DNA of 64,000 nt from Micromussa lordhowensis. Taxonomy: Eukaryota > Cnidaria > Anthozoa > Scleractinia > Lobophylliidae. Below, in pieces: positions 56,661-64,000 of the stretch. Both the position numbers and the translations under genes were made by a program. Position 1 is the stretch's first letter. The number at the start of each line of letters is the position of its first letter. The DNA is taken from positions 2,810,401-2,874,400 of the forward strand of contig OZ026601.1 in the NCBI GenBank assembly GCA_964020085.1, given 5' to 3'. Below the pieces are notes generated by a model. That model was not told the DNA's origin. It made no database searches and worked only from the letters and a program-made list of their open reading frames with translations.

Positions 56661-59600
56661 CTAGAGAAGAACATGAAAAGAAGAGTCGGCAACTTTACAA
56701 AGTGTAGATTCCCAGGCGGATGCAAAATCGGACTGCGACAAGCGAAAGTGATCTAAAGAAATTCTTTTCCGGATATCTGTTTTAATGTAACGAATAATAG
56801 CCTGGGAATCCTCGTGACCATTATGAAAAGTGGCTTTATTTCGGAATTTCCAAATTCCGTAAAGAGTTGTTTTAATCAGAAATCTGGCCAAGCGTGCACT
56901 CTTAGCGTCTGCACGGGGCCATTGGAAAAAGAAGACGGAAATGCAGTTAGGTAAAAATGTCACACCAAGAAGAGAAGACAAAAAAGGCGAGAAGTGTGAC
57001 CAAACGGCCTTCACGCGGGAGCAATTAAGGAAACAGTGGTCGATTGTTTCCTTTCGAGAGCACGACGCACAGCAATCGGAGTTAATGTAGCCCCAATTTT
57101 TCAAAGCATCGCGAACCTTAACCGCGCGTAATACAATTAACCAAAGTAGATCATTTTTGAAATTCTCACAAAACTCATCACGAACAAGTGACCAATGCCG
57201 ATCCAGGTCAAAACCAATAGTTAAAAACGAGACCCAATGTCGGTGAATAACGGGTGAGGATGACTTTTCCTTAAGTAGAGTGTAATAACATTTCTTTGAA
57301 GTAAAAGCAAAATTGCGCCAGTCTTGGCAAGACAAGATCTTGCGGAGACTGCTCAAAACAGAAAGGCAATTCGAATAAAAGGGTGTTAGAAGTTGAGCAC
57401 TCGGAGAGGAGTTATCCCGAAGGAAACGCCACTCCGGTCGAATTGGAGATAGCTTAGCCCCGAAAAAATACTTAATGAGATAAAAAGACTTTGAATCGGC
57501 ATTGGAGCAATTAGAAACTACGGATGCTAACTTTAAGGCATCTGCCTTGATCTTAAAATTAATGATGCCTAGACCGCCCTTTAGGAAGGGCTGATGACAC
57601 GACTGTCGGCTGACGGTCTCCATTCGGCAACCCCATAGGAAAGGCCAAATCAAATTATTTACCTCCGAAATAACCCATTGAGGGACAGGAAGAATAGTAG
57701 CTAGATACAGGAGTTTGCTAATTCCTATTGTATTCACAATCAGGGACTTGCCCACCAGGGATAAAGAACGAGATTTCCAAAAATTAAGATGATTTTCTAA
57801 CTTCTTAAGCTTTGGCCGCCAATTGTCAGACTCTGCATTCTGTCCGAAAACAACCCCTAGAATTTTCATTTTTGTTACCCATGTGAGGCCAAACGGCTGG
57901 TCAGGGCACGAGCGCCACGCGCCCAGCCACATGGCCTCTGTTTTGGATACATTGAGTTTCGCTCCGGATCCCCTCTCGTACACGTTGATTACGCGAAAGA
58001 GAGCTGCAAGAGAATAAACAGATTTGACTAGACTAGTCGTGTCATCAGCATAAATACTTACTTTATATTGAGACCCGTTAGCACCAGGTAAGAGAAAGCC
58101 TTCAATTTGGGAGCATAAACGAATTTGACATGCAAGAGTTTCAACGCAAAGAATATATAGCATTGGGGAAAGGGAATCCCCCTGGCGAACGCCGCGAGAC
58201 AAAGGGATCGGCTCTGTGAGCCATTCATTCACAATAACGCGCATATTAGCACCTTTATAAAACGTGCTAATCCAGTTACAAAAAGAGGGGCCAAAACCAA
58301 AACGAATTAGCAAACTCTGTAGAAAAGAACGGTTTACGCGATCAAAGGCTTTCTCCTGATCAAGACTTACTAAAATACCAGCTTCCCCTGTGCGGTCAAG
58401 GTAATCTAAAATATCCCTAAGAGTATGAAGATTCGCTGAAATCTTCCGCCCAGGAACAGAGCATGTTTGGTCAGGATCAACAATGAATTCCAGGACTTTA
58501 GAAAGGCGAATAGAGATAGCCTTAGAGCAGATTTTATAATCAACATTGAGAAGGGAGATCGGTCTCCAATTTTTTAGAGATTTCCGATCCTTCTTTTTAT
58601 AGATCACGCGAGTATTACTTGTTTTCATGGATTCACACATCTCACCAGCTTGAAAACAGGAGTTGAAAACAAGAACTAAATGAGGAGCTAATATATCCCA
58701 AAATTTACGATAAAATTCAACGGTTAAACCATCGGGCCCGGGAGATTTGTTCGTATTCATGTTCTTAACTGCAAAGGAAATTTCATCAATCGTCATTGTG
58801 CCCTCGCACAATGACGACTGATGAGGCGACAGCTGGCGAGAAAGTGAAGACAAAAGATCATCCTGGAAAACCATATCAACCGGTTCTTCCGAAAACAAGG
58901 AAGAATAGAAATCAAAATGTGCCTGCTCAATTTCATCTTGTGACGAAACCTCAACGCCGGATGAATTATATATCGATGATATTTTGCTTCTCTGCGCATT
59001 AGAAGAGTGCAGCTGAAAAAAATAACGAGTTGGGCGTTCGCCCTCCTCGAGCCATTCCGCTCGACTGCGGACTAAAATTCCTTCGATTTCTTTAGTGTAG
59101 ATGACCTTTAAGCGGCATTCTATATCTTGAATAGAATCAACAACGAAATTGTCACCGTTGACCAGGCGTTGACGAAGACTAATTAATTTATTCGTTAGAA
59201 AAACACGATCTCGACACAATTGCCGGCGCTTTTGGCGGGAAAACGAAATCGATTCTTCCTTGATGGAAATTTTTAAAAACTCCCACCAATCTTGAGGAGA
59301 CGGAAATGAAGCAAAATACAAAACGTGACTTTGAATTAAATTACGAATAATACCACAGAAGTTTTTGTCATCAAGGAGCGAGTTATTTAATTTCCACACG
59401 CCTGGGCCGCGTTTAGCGGCGTCAGGGATATCAAAAACAAAAGAAACAAAATTGTGATCAGATAGCGGACAAGGTGAGATTTCACATTGGCAATCAGATG
59501 TAAACAACTCCTTTGAGACAAAGAACTTGTCTAAGCGACTAGCAATTGAATAATCATGGTTGAACCAGGTGAATTCGCGCGCGCTAGGGTGTAACTTACG

Positions 59601-60164
59601 CCACGCATCAACCAAAACAAAATCAGATTTTAGAGATTTACATTCACCACCGACTGAAACATTCCCGCCAAATTTATCGAATGCATTTTCATAACAATTG
59701 AAATCGCCACCGATCACGAGAGCGGACGCAGGAACAAAGTATTCATGAAGGGATTCGTAAAACAATTTTCGATCAGTACGATTGGTGGGAGCATAAATAT
59801 TGACGAAGTTAAGATCTACACCGTCGATTCTAACCAGAATACTAATTATACGCCCATTAGAGTCCTTTTTCCAAGACACTACTTCGTCGGAGCACTTGGG
59901 AGATATTAAAACGGCAACACCTCCCTGTTTGCCAATTGAGGGGGACCAATAACTACGGCCCAGCCATCTACGGGAAAGAACTTTGATCTTTGCCTCAGAA
60001 CTAACTAAAGTTTCCTGAACGAAACAAATATCACATGCAGATTTCTCAATGAGATCAAAGAGGAGGTTATTATTAAGGGGACTCCCCAAACCCCTCGCAT
60101 TAATAGTCAAAACCTTGAAAATGTCTTGGAAAAAGGACTCGAAAAACTGGGAAAAAAGGTAAAA
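56661..60164 (-). CDS. ORF2: AP endonuclease-reverse transcriptase of the Tx1/L1-like LINE
   Basis: It nicks target DNA and primes cDNA synthesis. The frame is open from 60164 to 56661 (about 1,167 codons) but has no ATG before the endonuclease domain; the first plausible alternatives are non-AUG (TTG at 60110). Residue numbers below count from that TTG. Endonuclease (about 1-230): N-A-R-G-L, F-V-Q-E-T, I-Y-A-P-T-N, G-G-D-F-N-C, S-D-H-N-F. RT (about 480-760): N-K-S-P-G-P-D-G-L, W-R-P-I-S-L-L-N-V-D-Y-K, L-D-Q-E-K-A-F-D-R-V, G-V-R-Q-G-D-S-L-S-P, Y-A-D-D (687-690, DNA 58041-58052). C-terminus: W-G-Y-I followed by C-x2-C...H-C-F-L-N-C, an RT-associated zinc-binding segment. All catalytic motifs look intact, suggesting a potentially active copy. 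Confidence 0.92.
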   Translation of the reverse strand, partial: FYLFSQFFESFFQDIFKVLTINARGLGSPLNNNLLFDLIEKSACDICFVQETLVSSEAKIKVLSRRWLGRSYWSPSIGKQGGVAVLISPKCSDEVVSWKKDSNGRIISILVRIDGVDLNFVNIYAPTNRTDRKLFYESLHEYFVPASALVIGGDFNCYENAFDKFGGNVSVGGECKSLKSDFVLVDAWRKLHPSAREFTWFNHDYSIASRLDKFFVSKELFTSDCQCEISPCPLSDHNFVSFVFDIPDAAKRGPGVWKLNNSLLDDKNFCGIIRNLIQSHVLYFASFPSPQDWWEFLKISIKEESISFSRQKRRQLCRDRVFLTNKLISLRQRLVNGDNFVVDSIQDIECRLKVIYTKEIEGILVRSRAEWLEEGERPTRYFFQLHSSNAQRSKISSIYNSSGVEVSSQDEIEQAHFDFYSSLFSEEPVDMVFQDDLLSSLSRQLSPHQSSLCEGTMTIDEISFAVKNMNTNKSPGPDGLTVEFYRKFWDILAPHLVLVFNSCFQAGEMCESMKTSNTRVIYKKKDRKSLKNWRPISLLNVDYKICSKAISIRLSKVLEFIVDPDQTCSVPGRKISANLHTLRDILDYLDRTGEAGILVSLDQEKAFDRVNRSFLQSLLIRFGFGPSFCNWISTFYKGANMRVIVNEWLTEPIPLSRGVRQGDSLSPMLYILCVETLACQIRLCSQIEGFLLPGANGSQYKVSIYADDTTSLVKSVYSLAALFRVINVYERGSGAKLNVSKTEAMWLGAWRSCPDQPFGLTWVTKMKILGVVFGQNAESDNWRPKLKKLENHLNFWKSRSLSLVGKSLIVNTIGISKLLYLATILPVPQWVISEVNNLIWPFLWGCRMETVSRQSCHQPFLKGGLGIINFKIKADALKLASVVSNCSNADSKSFYLIKYFFGAKLSPIRPEWRFLRDNSSPSAQLLTPFYSNCLSVLSSLRKILSCQDWRNFAFTSKKCYYTLLKEKSSSPVIHRHWVSFLTIGFDLDRHWSLVRDEFCENFKNDLLWLIVLRAVKVRDALKNWGYINSDCCASCSRKETIDHCFLNCSRVKAVWSHFSPFLSSLLGVTFLPNCISVFFFQWPRADAKSARLARFLIKTTLYGIWKFRNKATFHNGHEDSQAIIRYIKTDIRKRISLDHFRLSQSDFASAWESTLCKVADSSFHVLL

Positions 60165-60168
60165 CTAT

Positions 60169-61959
60169 CTACTTCCTGCCTTTTTTCTTCTCCCGCCTCT
60201 CCTTGGGGGGAGCGTCGGCCTGGGCTTGAGCCTTGCGTTTTAGGTCTACCGTAGTCTCCATGGGCGTAGAAGAGGCAGCGGGAGTCTGCGACTCTCCAGA
60301 GACAAAAGGGTGATTCTTCTTGCGGAGGGCGGCTGCTTCTAGAGCTGTAGGAGCCACAGCGAAGGTACGGCGGGTAAGTCTAGGAACACGGACGGGAACC
60401 CGGCTTTTACTAGCTGAAGAATGAAGCGCACTTGAAGGATCAGATGGTTGACTTAGGTCATCAATTACTACGACTGGGGGCTTTATGAAGCCCTGGGAAT
60501 CTAGTACTCCATCAGGCTGATGGTCGGCCGGGGAGACCTGGTTTTCGGCAGTCTGATTTGGCTGGGCATCAGGCAAAGATTCTGTAGGCAGTACAGCAGC
60601 TAATACATCGGTGCCATGGTCGGCCAGGGAGGCCTGGTTCTCGGCAGTTTGATTTGGTTGGGCATCAGGCAGAGATTCTGTAGGCAGTACAGCAGCTAAT
60701 ACAGACGGCCCAACAGCTGTCGACTCAGCGGTCGATGGTTCAGTGGCAGCTGGCTCATTTTCAGATGGCTCAAAGAAGGACGGATCAGCGGGCAACGTAC
60801 TCACGGGCAAAGCCGTAGCAAGAGGTTGCGCCTCGGCATCTCTAAAATCATCATCCTCTTCACCCTCATCGGAAAGGTCCGAATCATCGGCCCATTTAAA
60901 TGAGTCTCCCGAGCGGGTCTTGAAGGAGGCCTCACTATCTTCCCCATCGGAACGATCCACATTAACAGGGGTTGACTCATCTGTTGTGGTACCCCTGATT
61001 AATGACGAAACCCAAGAATAACCGCATTCGCGGCTAGTATGGCCAGCTTCTTTGCAAAAATGGCATAAAGGTGGCGCCGGACACGAACCAGCCTCATGCC
61101 CGATGTTTTCGCAATTAAAACAAACCTTCAGGTTGCAATCATTACTAAAATGACCAGCGAGGTTACAGCGCCGACAGGTTGGTACCTGGCCGTCATGCTT
61201 CAAAAAAATCTGGTATTTACCAAACCGGATAAAACTTGGAACAGGCTTTGTTACCCTCACGCGGTAATGACGTAGGCCATTGTAGACTCCTGGCATAAAA
61301 TCGAATTTGCCCCGACGATAATGTACAACCTCGCAAAAGGGAGCAAGCCGCCTGATAATGGCCAAATCGCTCAGTTCAAATGGAGCGTCGTATATTGTCA
61401 AAAAGGTCATAGGGCGATCAATGTCTTGCGTCGCGTAGCTGTACTCTCCAACGGTGAGAGCGTTTAAACGAAGAAATTTTTCCTTAACATCCACTGACTT
61501 GAAAGTAATTACAACCTCACTGTTCATCTTTCGTTGCATGCACTGAATATCCGATGCGTCAATATGTGCCATACTCAAGGCTTCAAAGACAGATCTCGCT
61601 GATGTGGAACGTGATGGCGTAAATAAAGCTGTTCTGGGGCGTTTTGGCATATCATTAGCCGCGGAATGAGTAGGACGCCGCCAGGTTGGTTTATCAGAAG
61701 AAACACGACCAGCCGTTCTGGCCGCTCTCGAGGCATAGGAATCTGCATTTACATACGATCGAAGTTCATTCGGACCATCAGCAAATTGTGAAGCCCCATT
61801 ATCGTCAGTGGAAGTCGTGTTTACATCATTAACACTCTCAAGACTCTCTCCAGGGACATTATCCACAGCACCATCAGTACCCTCCGGGACAGTTTTGGCG
61901 CCAACAGAACTTTCCATATTCAAATTCGTAACGACTTCACTTTCAACAGAACTTTCCAT
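60169..61959 (-). CDS. ORF1: CCHC zinc-knuckle RNA-binding protein of the LINE
   Basis: A 596-aa protein from ATG, expected to bind element RNA. The N-terminal ~130 residues are Ser/Thr/acidic and disordered-looking. Residues ~130-255 form a folded region (R-R-L-A-P-F-C-E-V, R-F-G-K-Y-Q-I-F) resembling the RNA-recognition-like segment of gag-type ORF1 proteins. Three tandem knuckles, each C-x2-C-x4-H-x4-C, lie at residues 262-275, 280-293 and 299-312 (DNA 61176-61135, 61122-61081, 61065-61024). The C-terminal half is acidic then Pro/Ala-rich, with an exact-length 32-residue tandem duplication (DNA 60702-60607 and 60606-60511), and ends in a Lys/Arg-rich tail (K-E-R-R-E-K-K-K-G-R-K), possibly nuclear localisation. 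The stop is followed one base later by a stop in the ORF2 frame. Confidence 0.9.
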   Translation of the reverse strand: MESSVESEVVTNLNMESSVGAKTVPEGTDGAVDNVPGESLESVNDVNTTSTDDNGASQFADGPNELRSYVNADSYASRAARTAGRVSSDKPTWRRPTHSAANDMPKRPRTALFTPSRSTSARSVFEALSMAHIDASDIQCMQRKMNSEVVITFKSVDVKEKFLRLNALTVGEYSYATQDIDRPMTFLTIYDAPFELSDLAIIRRLAPFCEVVHYRRGKFDFMPGVYNGLRHYRVRVTKPVPSFIRFGKYQIFLKHDGQVPTCRRCNLAGHFSNDCNLKVCFNCENIGHEAGSCPAPPLCHFCKEAGHTSRECGYSWVSSLIRGTTTDESTPVNVDRSDGEDSEASFKTRSGDSFKWADDSDLSDEGEEDDDFRDAEAQPLATALPVSTLPADPSFFEPSENEPAATEPSTAESTAVGPSVLAAVLPTESLPDAQPNQTAENQASLADHGTDVLAAVLPTESLPDAQPNQTAENQVSPADHQPDGVLDSQGFIKPPVVVIDDLSQPSDPSSALHSSASKSRVPVRVPRLTRRTFAVAPTALEAAALRKKNHPFVSGESQTPAASSTPMETTVDLKRKAQAQADAPPKERREKKKGRK

Positions 61960-62136
61960 TATCCAAACTTCGAAATTAAACGGCTACGAAGAAGCGATGC
62001 CACTTATAATCTCGAAGCAAAAAGTGGCCAAAAGGCCTGTTACAATCTAACAAAACCAGGAAACCAGAGAACAAACCTCAAAGGCGCTAACGGGAAAAAC
62101 GGATCGCGGTGTCGACTGAAGGATTAACTCAAGGCA

Positions 62137-62165
62137 CGAATGCTCTACCACTGAGCTATGCCCCC
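62137..62165 (-). pseudogene. 5' half of the LINE-split tRNA-Cys gene
   Basis: Acceptor 5' strand, D arm and the first bases of the anticodon stem (GAGCATTCG on minus), identical to the intact gene. With 56425-56471, and counting the duplicated CGAA once, it reconstructs the whole 72-nt gene. Confidence 0.95.
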
Positions 62166-62535
62166 TTACATGTCACAAGGCAATGAAGTTTCTATTCTTA
62201 ACCTGTGAGAGTAAAGTGCAGGTGAACTGCATGTAAAGATCTTAAACTTGTCGACCTAGAACAATTTTATATTTAAGATTCGCGCGTAGTTTTGAGGATT
62301 ATTTTATAAAAGCAATAGAGTACTTTTTCCATGTTTCCATAAACCTCATCTTAACACGAGAGAGGTTGGGAGAATTCGAAACAGTTATGAGAATTCACCA
62401 AGCCTCCCGAGAGGATAACAAAACGGGGCGAGTTTTTTAAGTCAATTAAAACCAATGCAATTGTGAATTACTTCTACACTCTAGTGCTGCAACTTGAGAT
62501 TGGTCCTCTTGTCACAAGCGAGAGGGTTCAGATAA
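62166..62535. other. Array spacer
   Basis: Nearly identical to 55789-56158, including the half palindromic element at about 62276-62418. This shows that the two flanking units were recently duplicated before or around the LINE insertion. Confidence 0.75.
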
Positions 62536-62573
62536 GCACTGGTGGTTCAGTGGTAGAATTCTCGCCTGCCACG
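62536..62573 (+). pseudogene. tRNA-Gly truncated in the anticodon arm
   Basis: The first 38 nt are intact (A box, anticodon GCC), then the sequence jumps straight to CTCATTTTGAGTTTAAA, the flank that normally follows the tRNA. The entire variable and T arms are deleted, so the B box is lost. Confidence 0.92.
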
Positions 62574-62768
62574 CTCATTTTGAGTTTAAATGTGAGGGTT
62601 TTTTTTATGTAACTATTTTACTTTCGTTTACAATCAACAGTCTTTCGTCCATCTTTTTAGTTAATAAAATCACAACGTCAACCAGTTACTGATTAGGGCA
62701 CTGAATAAGTTTGCAGACCACTTTTCTAATAGGATAAAATCTGGAGGAAAAAAGTAAAACAAAACTTA

Positions 62769-62840
62769 AGGGGGCAACCGGGATTGAACCGGTGACCTCT
62801 CGATCTGCAGTCGAATGCTCTACCACTGAGCTATGCCCCC
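62769..62840 (-). tRNA. tRNA-Cys(GCA)
   Basis: A complete 72-nt cloverleaf differing from the copy at 55717 by one base in the anticodon stem (T-A to T-G pair at 27-43). Acceptor, A and B boxes intact. Confidence 0.94.
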
Positions 62841-63374
62841 TTACATGTAACAGGGTAATGAAGTTTCTATTCTTAACCTGTGAGAGTAAAGTGCAGGTGA
62901 ATTGCAGGTGAAGGTCTGAGACCTGCTGACCTAGAACAATTTTATATTTAAGGTTCGCGCGTATTTTTGAGAAATACTTTATGAAAGTAAAGCTCGCTTG
63001 CTTTTCTACCCACCACTGTTTTTTAAGCGTTTTAGGTCTCGTAAACGTAGACGCTTTTTTGTTCGTCAATGGGGTGGTAATGAGATCATCTGTTCCCTTA
63101 GGGGTTCGAGTCTAATTTTCCATCTGTGATGTTTGTTGCTCCGAAGTATTTTTTTCATTCTCCGGCTGCAGGTTCTTTTTATTGCCTCAGTTGTTTACTC
63201 TTTGTGACTGCTTAATCGATCTTGTTGATCTGAGAATGTAAATTACTTTGACTCTCAAGTGAAAACATTTTTGGAACTGCCTTTGTTGCTGCAACTTCAA
63301 AAAAGTCTTTTTCTATTTTTAACTTTGTTAGCAAACCAACAGTGCTCGTGTCTCAAGCGATTGAACTCAGATAA
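62841..63374. other. Array spacer with unrelated insert
   Basis: It begins with the shared spacer (AACCTGTGAGAGTAAAGTG, TTCGCGCGTATTTTTGAGAA). It departs after 62990 into sequence not shared with other units (about 62990-63235), then rejoins the shared block GTAAATTACTTTGACTCTCA before the next tRNA-Gly. Confidence 0.6.
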
Positions 63375-63445
63375 GCACTGGTGGTTCAGTGGTAGAATTC
63401 TCGCCTGCCACGCGGGAGGCCCGGGTTCGATTCCCGGCCAGTGCA
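63375..63445 (+). tRNA. tRNA-Gly(GCC)
   Basis: A complete 71-nt cloverleaf identical to the copy at 47030, anticodon GCC, B box intact. Confidence 0.96.
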
Positions 63446-63536
63446 ATCCCATTTTGAGTTAAAAGCTGCGTTTTTTTTTATGTCACTATTTTATTTTCGT
63501 TTACTACCAGCAGCCTATCGTCTGTCTTTCTTATTA

Positions 63537-63548
63537 AGCTATGCCCCC
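63537..63548 (-). pseudogene. 12-nt remnant of tRNA-Cys
   Basis: Only AGCTATGCCCCC (plus strand), the 5' acceptor end, remains. It is followed by the usual TTACATGTAACA spacer, so the unit once held a tRNA-Cys that was deleted. Confidence 0.8.
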
Positions 63549-63659
63549 TTACATGTAACAACGCAATGAAGTTTCTACTCTTAACCTGTGAGAGTAAAGT
63601 GCAGGTGAACTGCAGGTGAAGGTCTGAGACTTGTCGACCTAGAACAATTTTATATTTAA

Positions 63660-63830
63660 GATTCACGCGTTGTGTTTGAGAAATATTTTATGAAAGCAGT
63701 AGAGTACTTTTTCCTTCCGTTGTTTAGGCGAAGAGCTGTAAGCACGGGAAAACTACTCTATTGCTTTATAAAATATTCCTCAAAAACACGCGCGAATCTT
63801 AAACGTTCCAACCGTGTTTTAGATAACCTT
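63660..63830. mobile_element. Palindromic MITE-like element, right-end copy
   Basis: The arms GAGAAATATTTTATGAAAGC, ...GTAGAGTACTTTTTCC and the complementary CTCTATTGCTTTATAAAATA, ...CACGCGCGAA repeat the family at 52993. The flank to the window end (ACCAATGAGAACGCATATAG, GCGCGGGAAA) matches 53170-53340, so another array unit starts at the edge. Confidence 0.75.
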
Positions 63831-64000
63831 ATCTAAACACACCTATTGACCAATGAGAACGCATATAGTATTTGAGTTATTTTATAAATGCATGTGCAGC
63901 TGACGCAAAGCGCGGGAAATGCGTGCGAGCGAGTCACGATTGGTTTTGGTTTTATTTCTGATTGGATGACAAAGTAGTGCCGGTTTTTTAAACCAATCGC

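Larger units (their letters stand above)
56472..62136 (-). mobile_element. Full-length Tx1/L1-like non-LTR retrotransposon inserted in tRNA-Cys
   Basis: A 5,665-bp element with a ~177-bp 5' UTR, ORF1 (CCHC gag-like), ORF2 (endonuclease-RT) and a short 3' UTR ending AAAAGCTAAAA on the minus strand with an AATAAA-containing tail. It interrupts a tRNA-Cys gene in the 5' strand of the anticodon stem. CGAA (plus strand) is present at both junctions (56468-56471 and 62137-62140), a 4-bp target duplication. The two-ORF layout with three zinc knuckles and no RNase H fits the Tx1 branch of the L1 group, several members of which are known to target multicopy RNA genes. Confidence 0.9.

Overview
This window is metazoan nuclear DNA, most likely from an anthozoan cnidarian such as a stony coral or sea anemone. 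The evidence is an AT-rich background, short GT-AG introns, AATAAA signals, several tRNA-derived SINE types of the kind I associate with coral genomes (from memory), a DIRS-type retroelement and a Tx1/L1-like LINE. Species assignment is inference.

Region 1 (about 2-47 kb) is a loose cluster of eight basic helix-loop-helix (bHLH) genes on both strands, near 2.5, 16.5, 20.6, 23.6, 29.9, 34.8, 37.6 and 43.1 kb. All share a P/R-R-L-T-G-x-S-K-Q-R lead into the basic region. The last one (42.9 kb) is a recognisable TCF15/scleraxis-type gene with the C-T-F-C-L-S motif after the domain. The other seven are small (100-145 aa), more divergent, and often end in an acidic tail. Three appear to have a phase-1 intron close to the C-terminus, and I could follow it into in-frame terminal exons. 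No other cellular protein-coding gene is evident here. The spaces hold a three-copy tandem duplication (3.5-9.3 kb), MITE-like elements with clear terminal inverted repeats and TTAA duplications, SINEs with target-site duplications, a decayed LINE (9.8-10.9 kb), minisatellites and unassigned AT-rich DNA.

Region 2 (about 47-52 kb) starts with an intact tRNA-Gly(GCC). It is followed by a DIRS-like retrotransposon on the minus strand: gag zinc-knuckle remnant, RT/RNase H, a four-copy internal repeat, and a tyrosine recombinase carrying two amber codons.

Region 3 (about 52-64 kb, running off the right edge) is a tandem array built from a unit of roughly 0.7 kb containing tRNA-Gly(GCC) on plus and tRNA-Cys(GCA) on minus, with intact, truncated and fragmentary copies. 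It has been invaded by a 5'-truncated L2/CR1-like LINE and by an apparently full-length 5.67-kb Tx1/L1-like LINE. That second LINE sits inside the anticodon stem of a tRNA-Cys gene, flanked by a 4-bp duplication. This is the most notable feature of the window: a candidate tRNA-gene-targeting retrotransposon caught in its target array, with its second ORF lacking an AUG ahead of the endonuclease domain.
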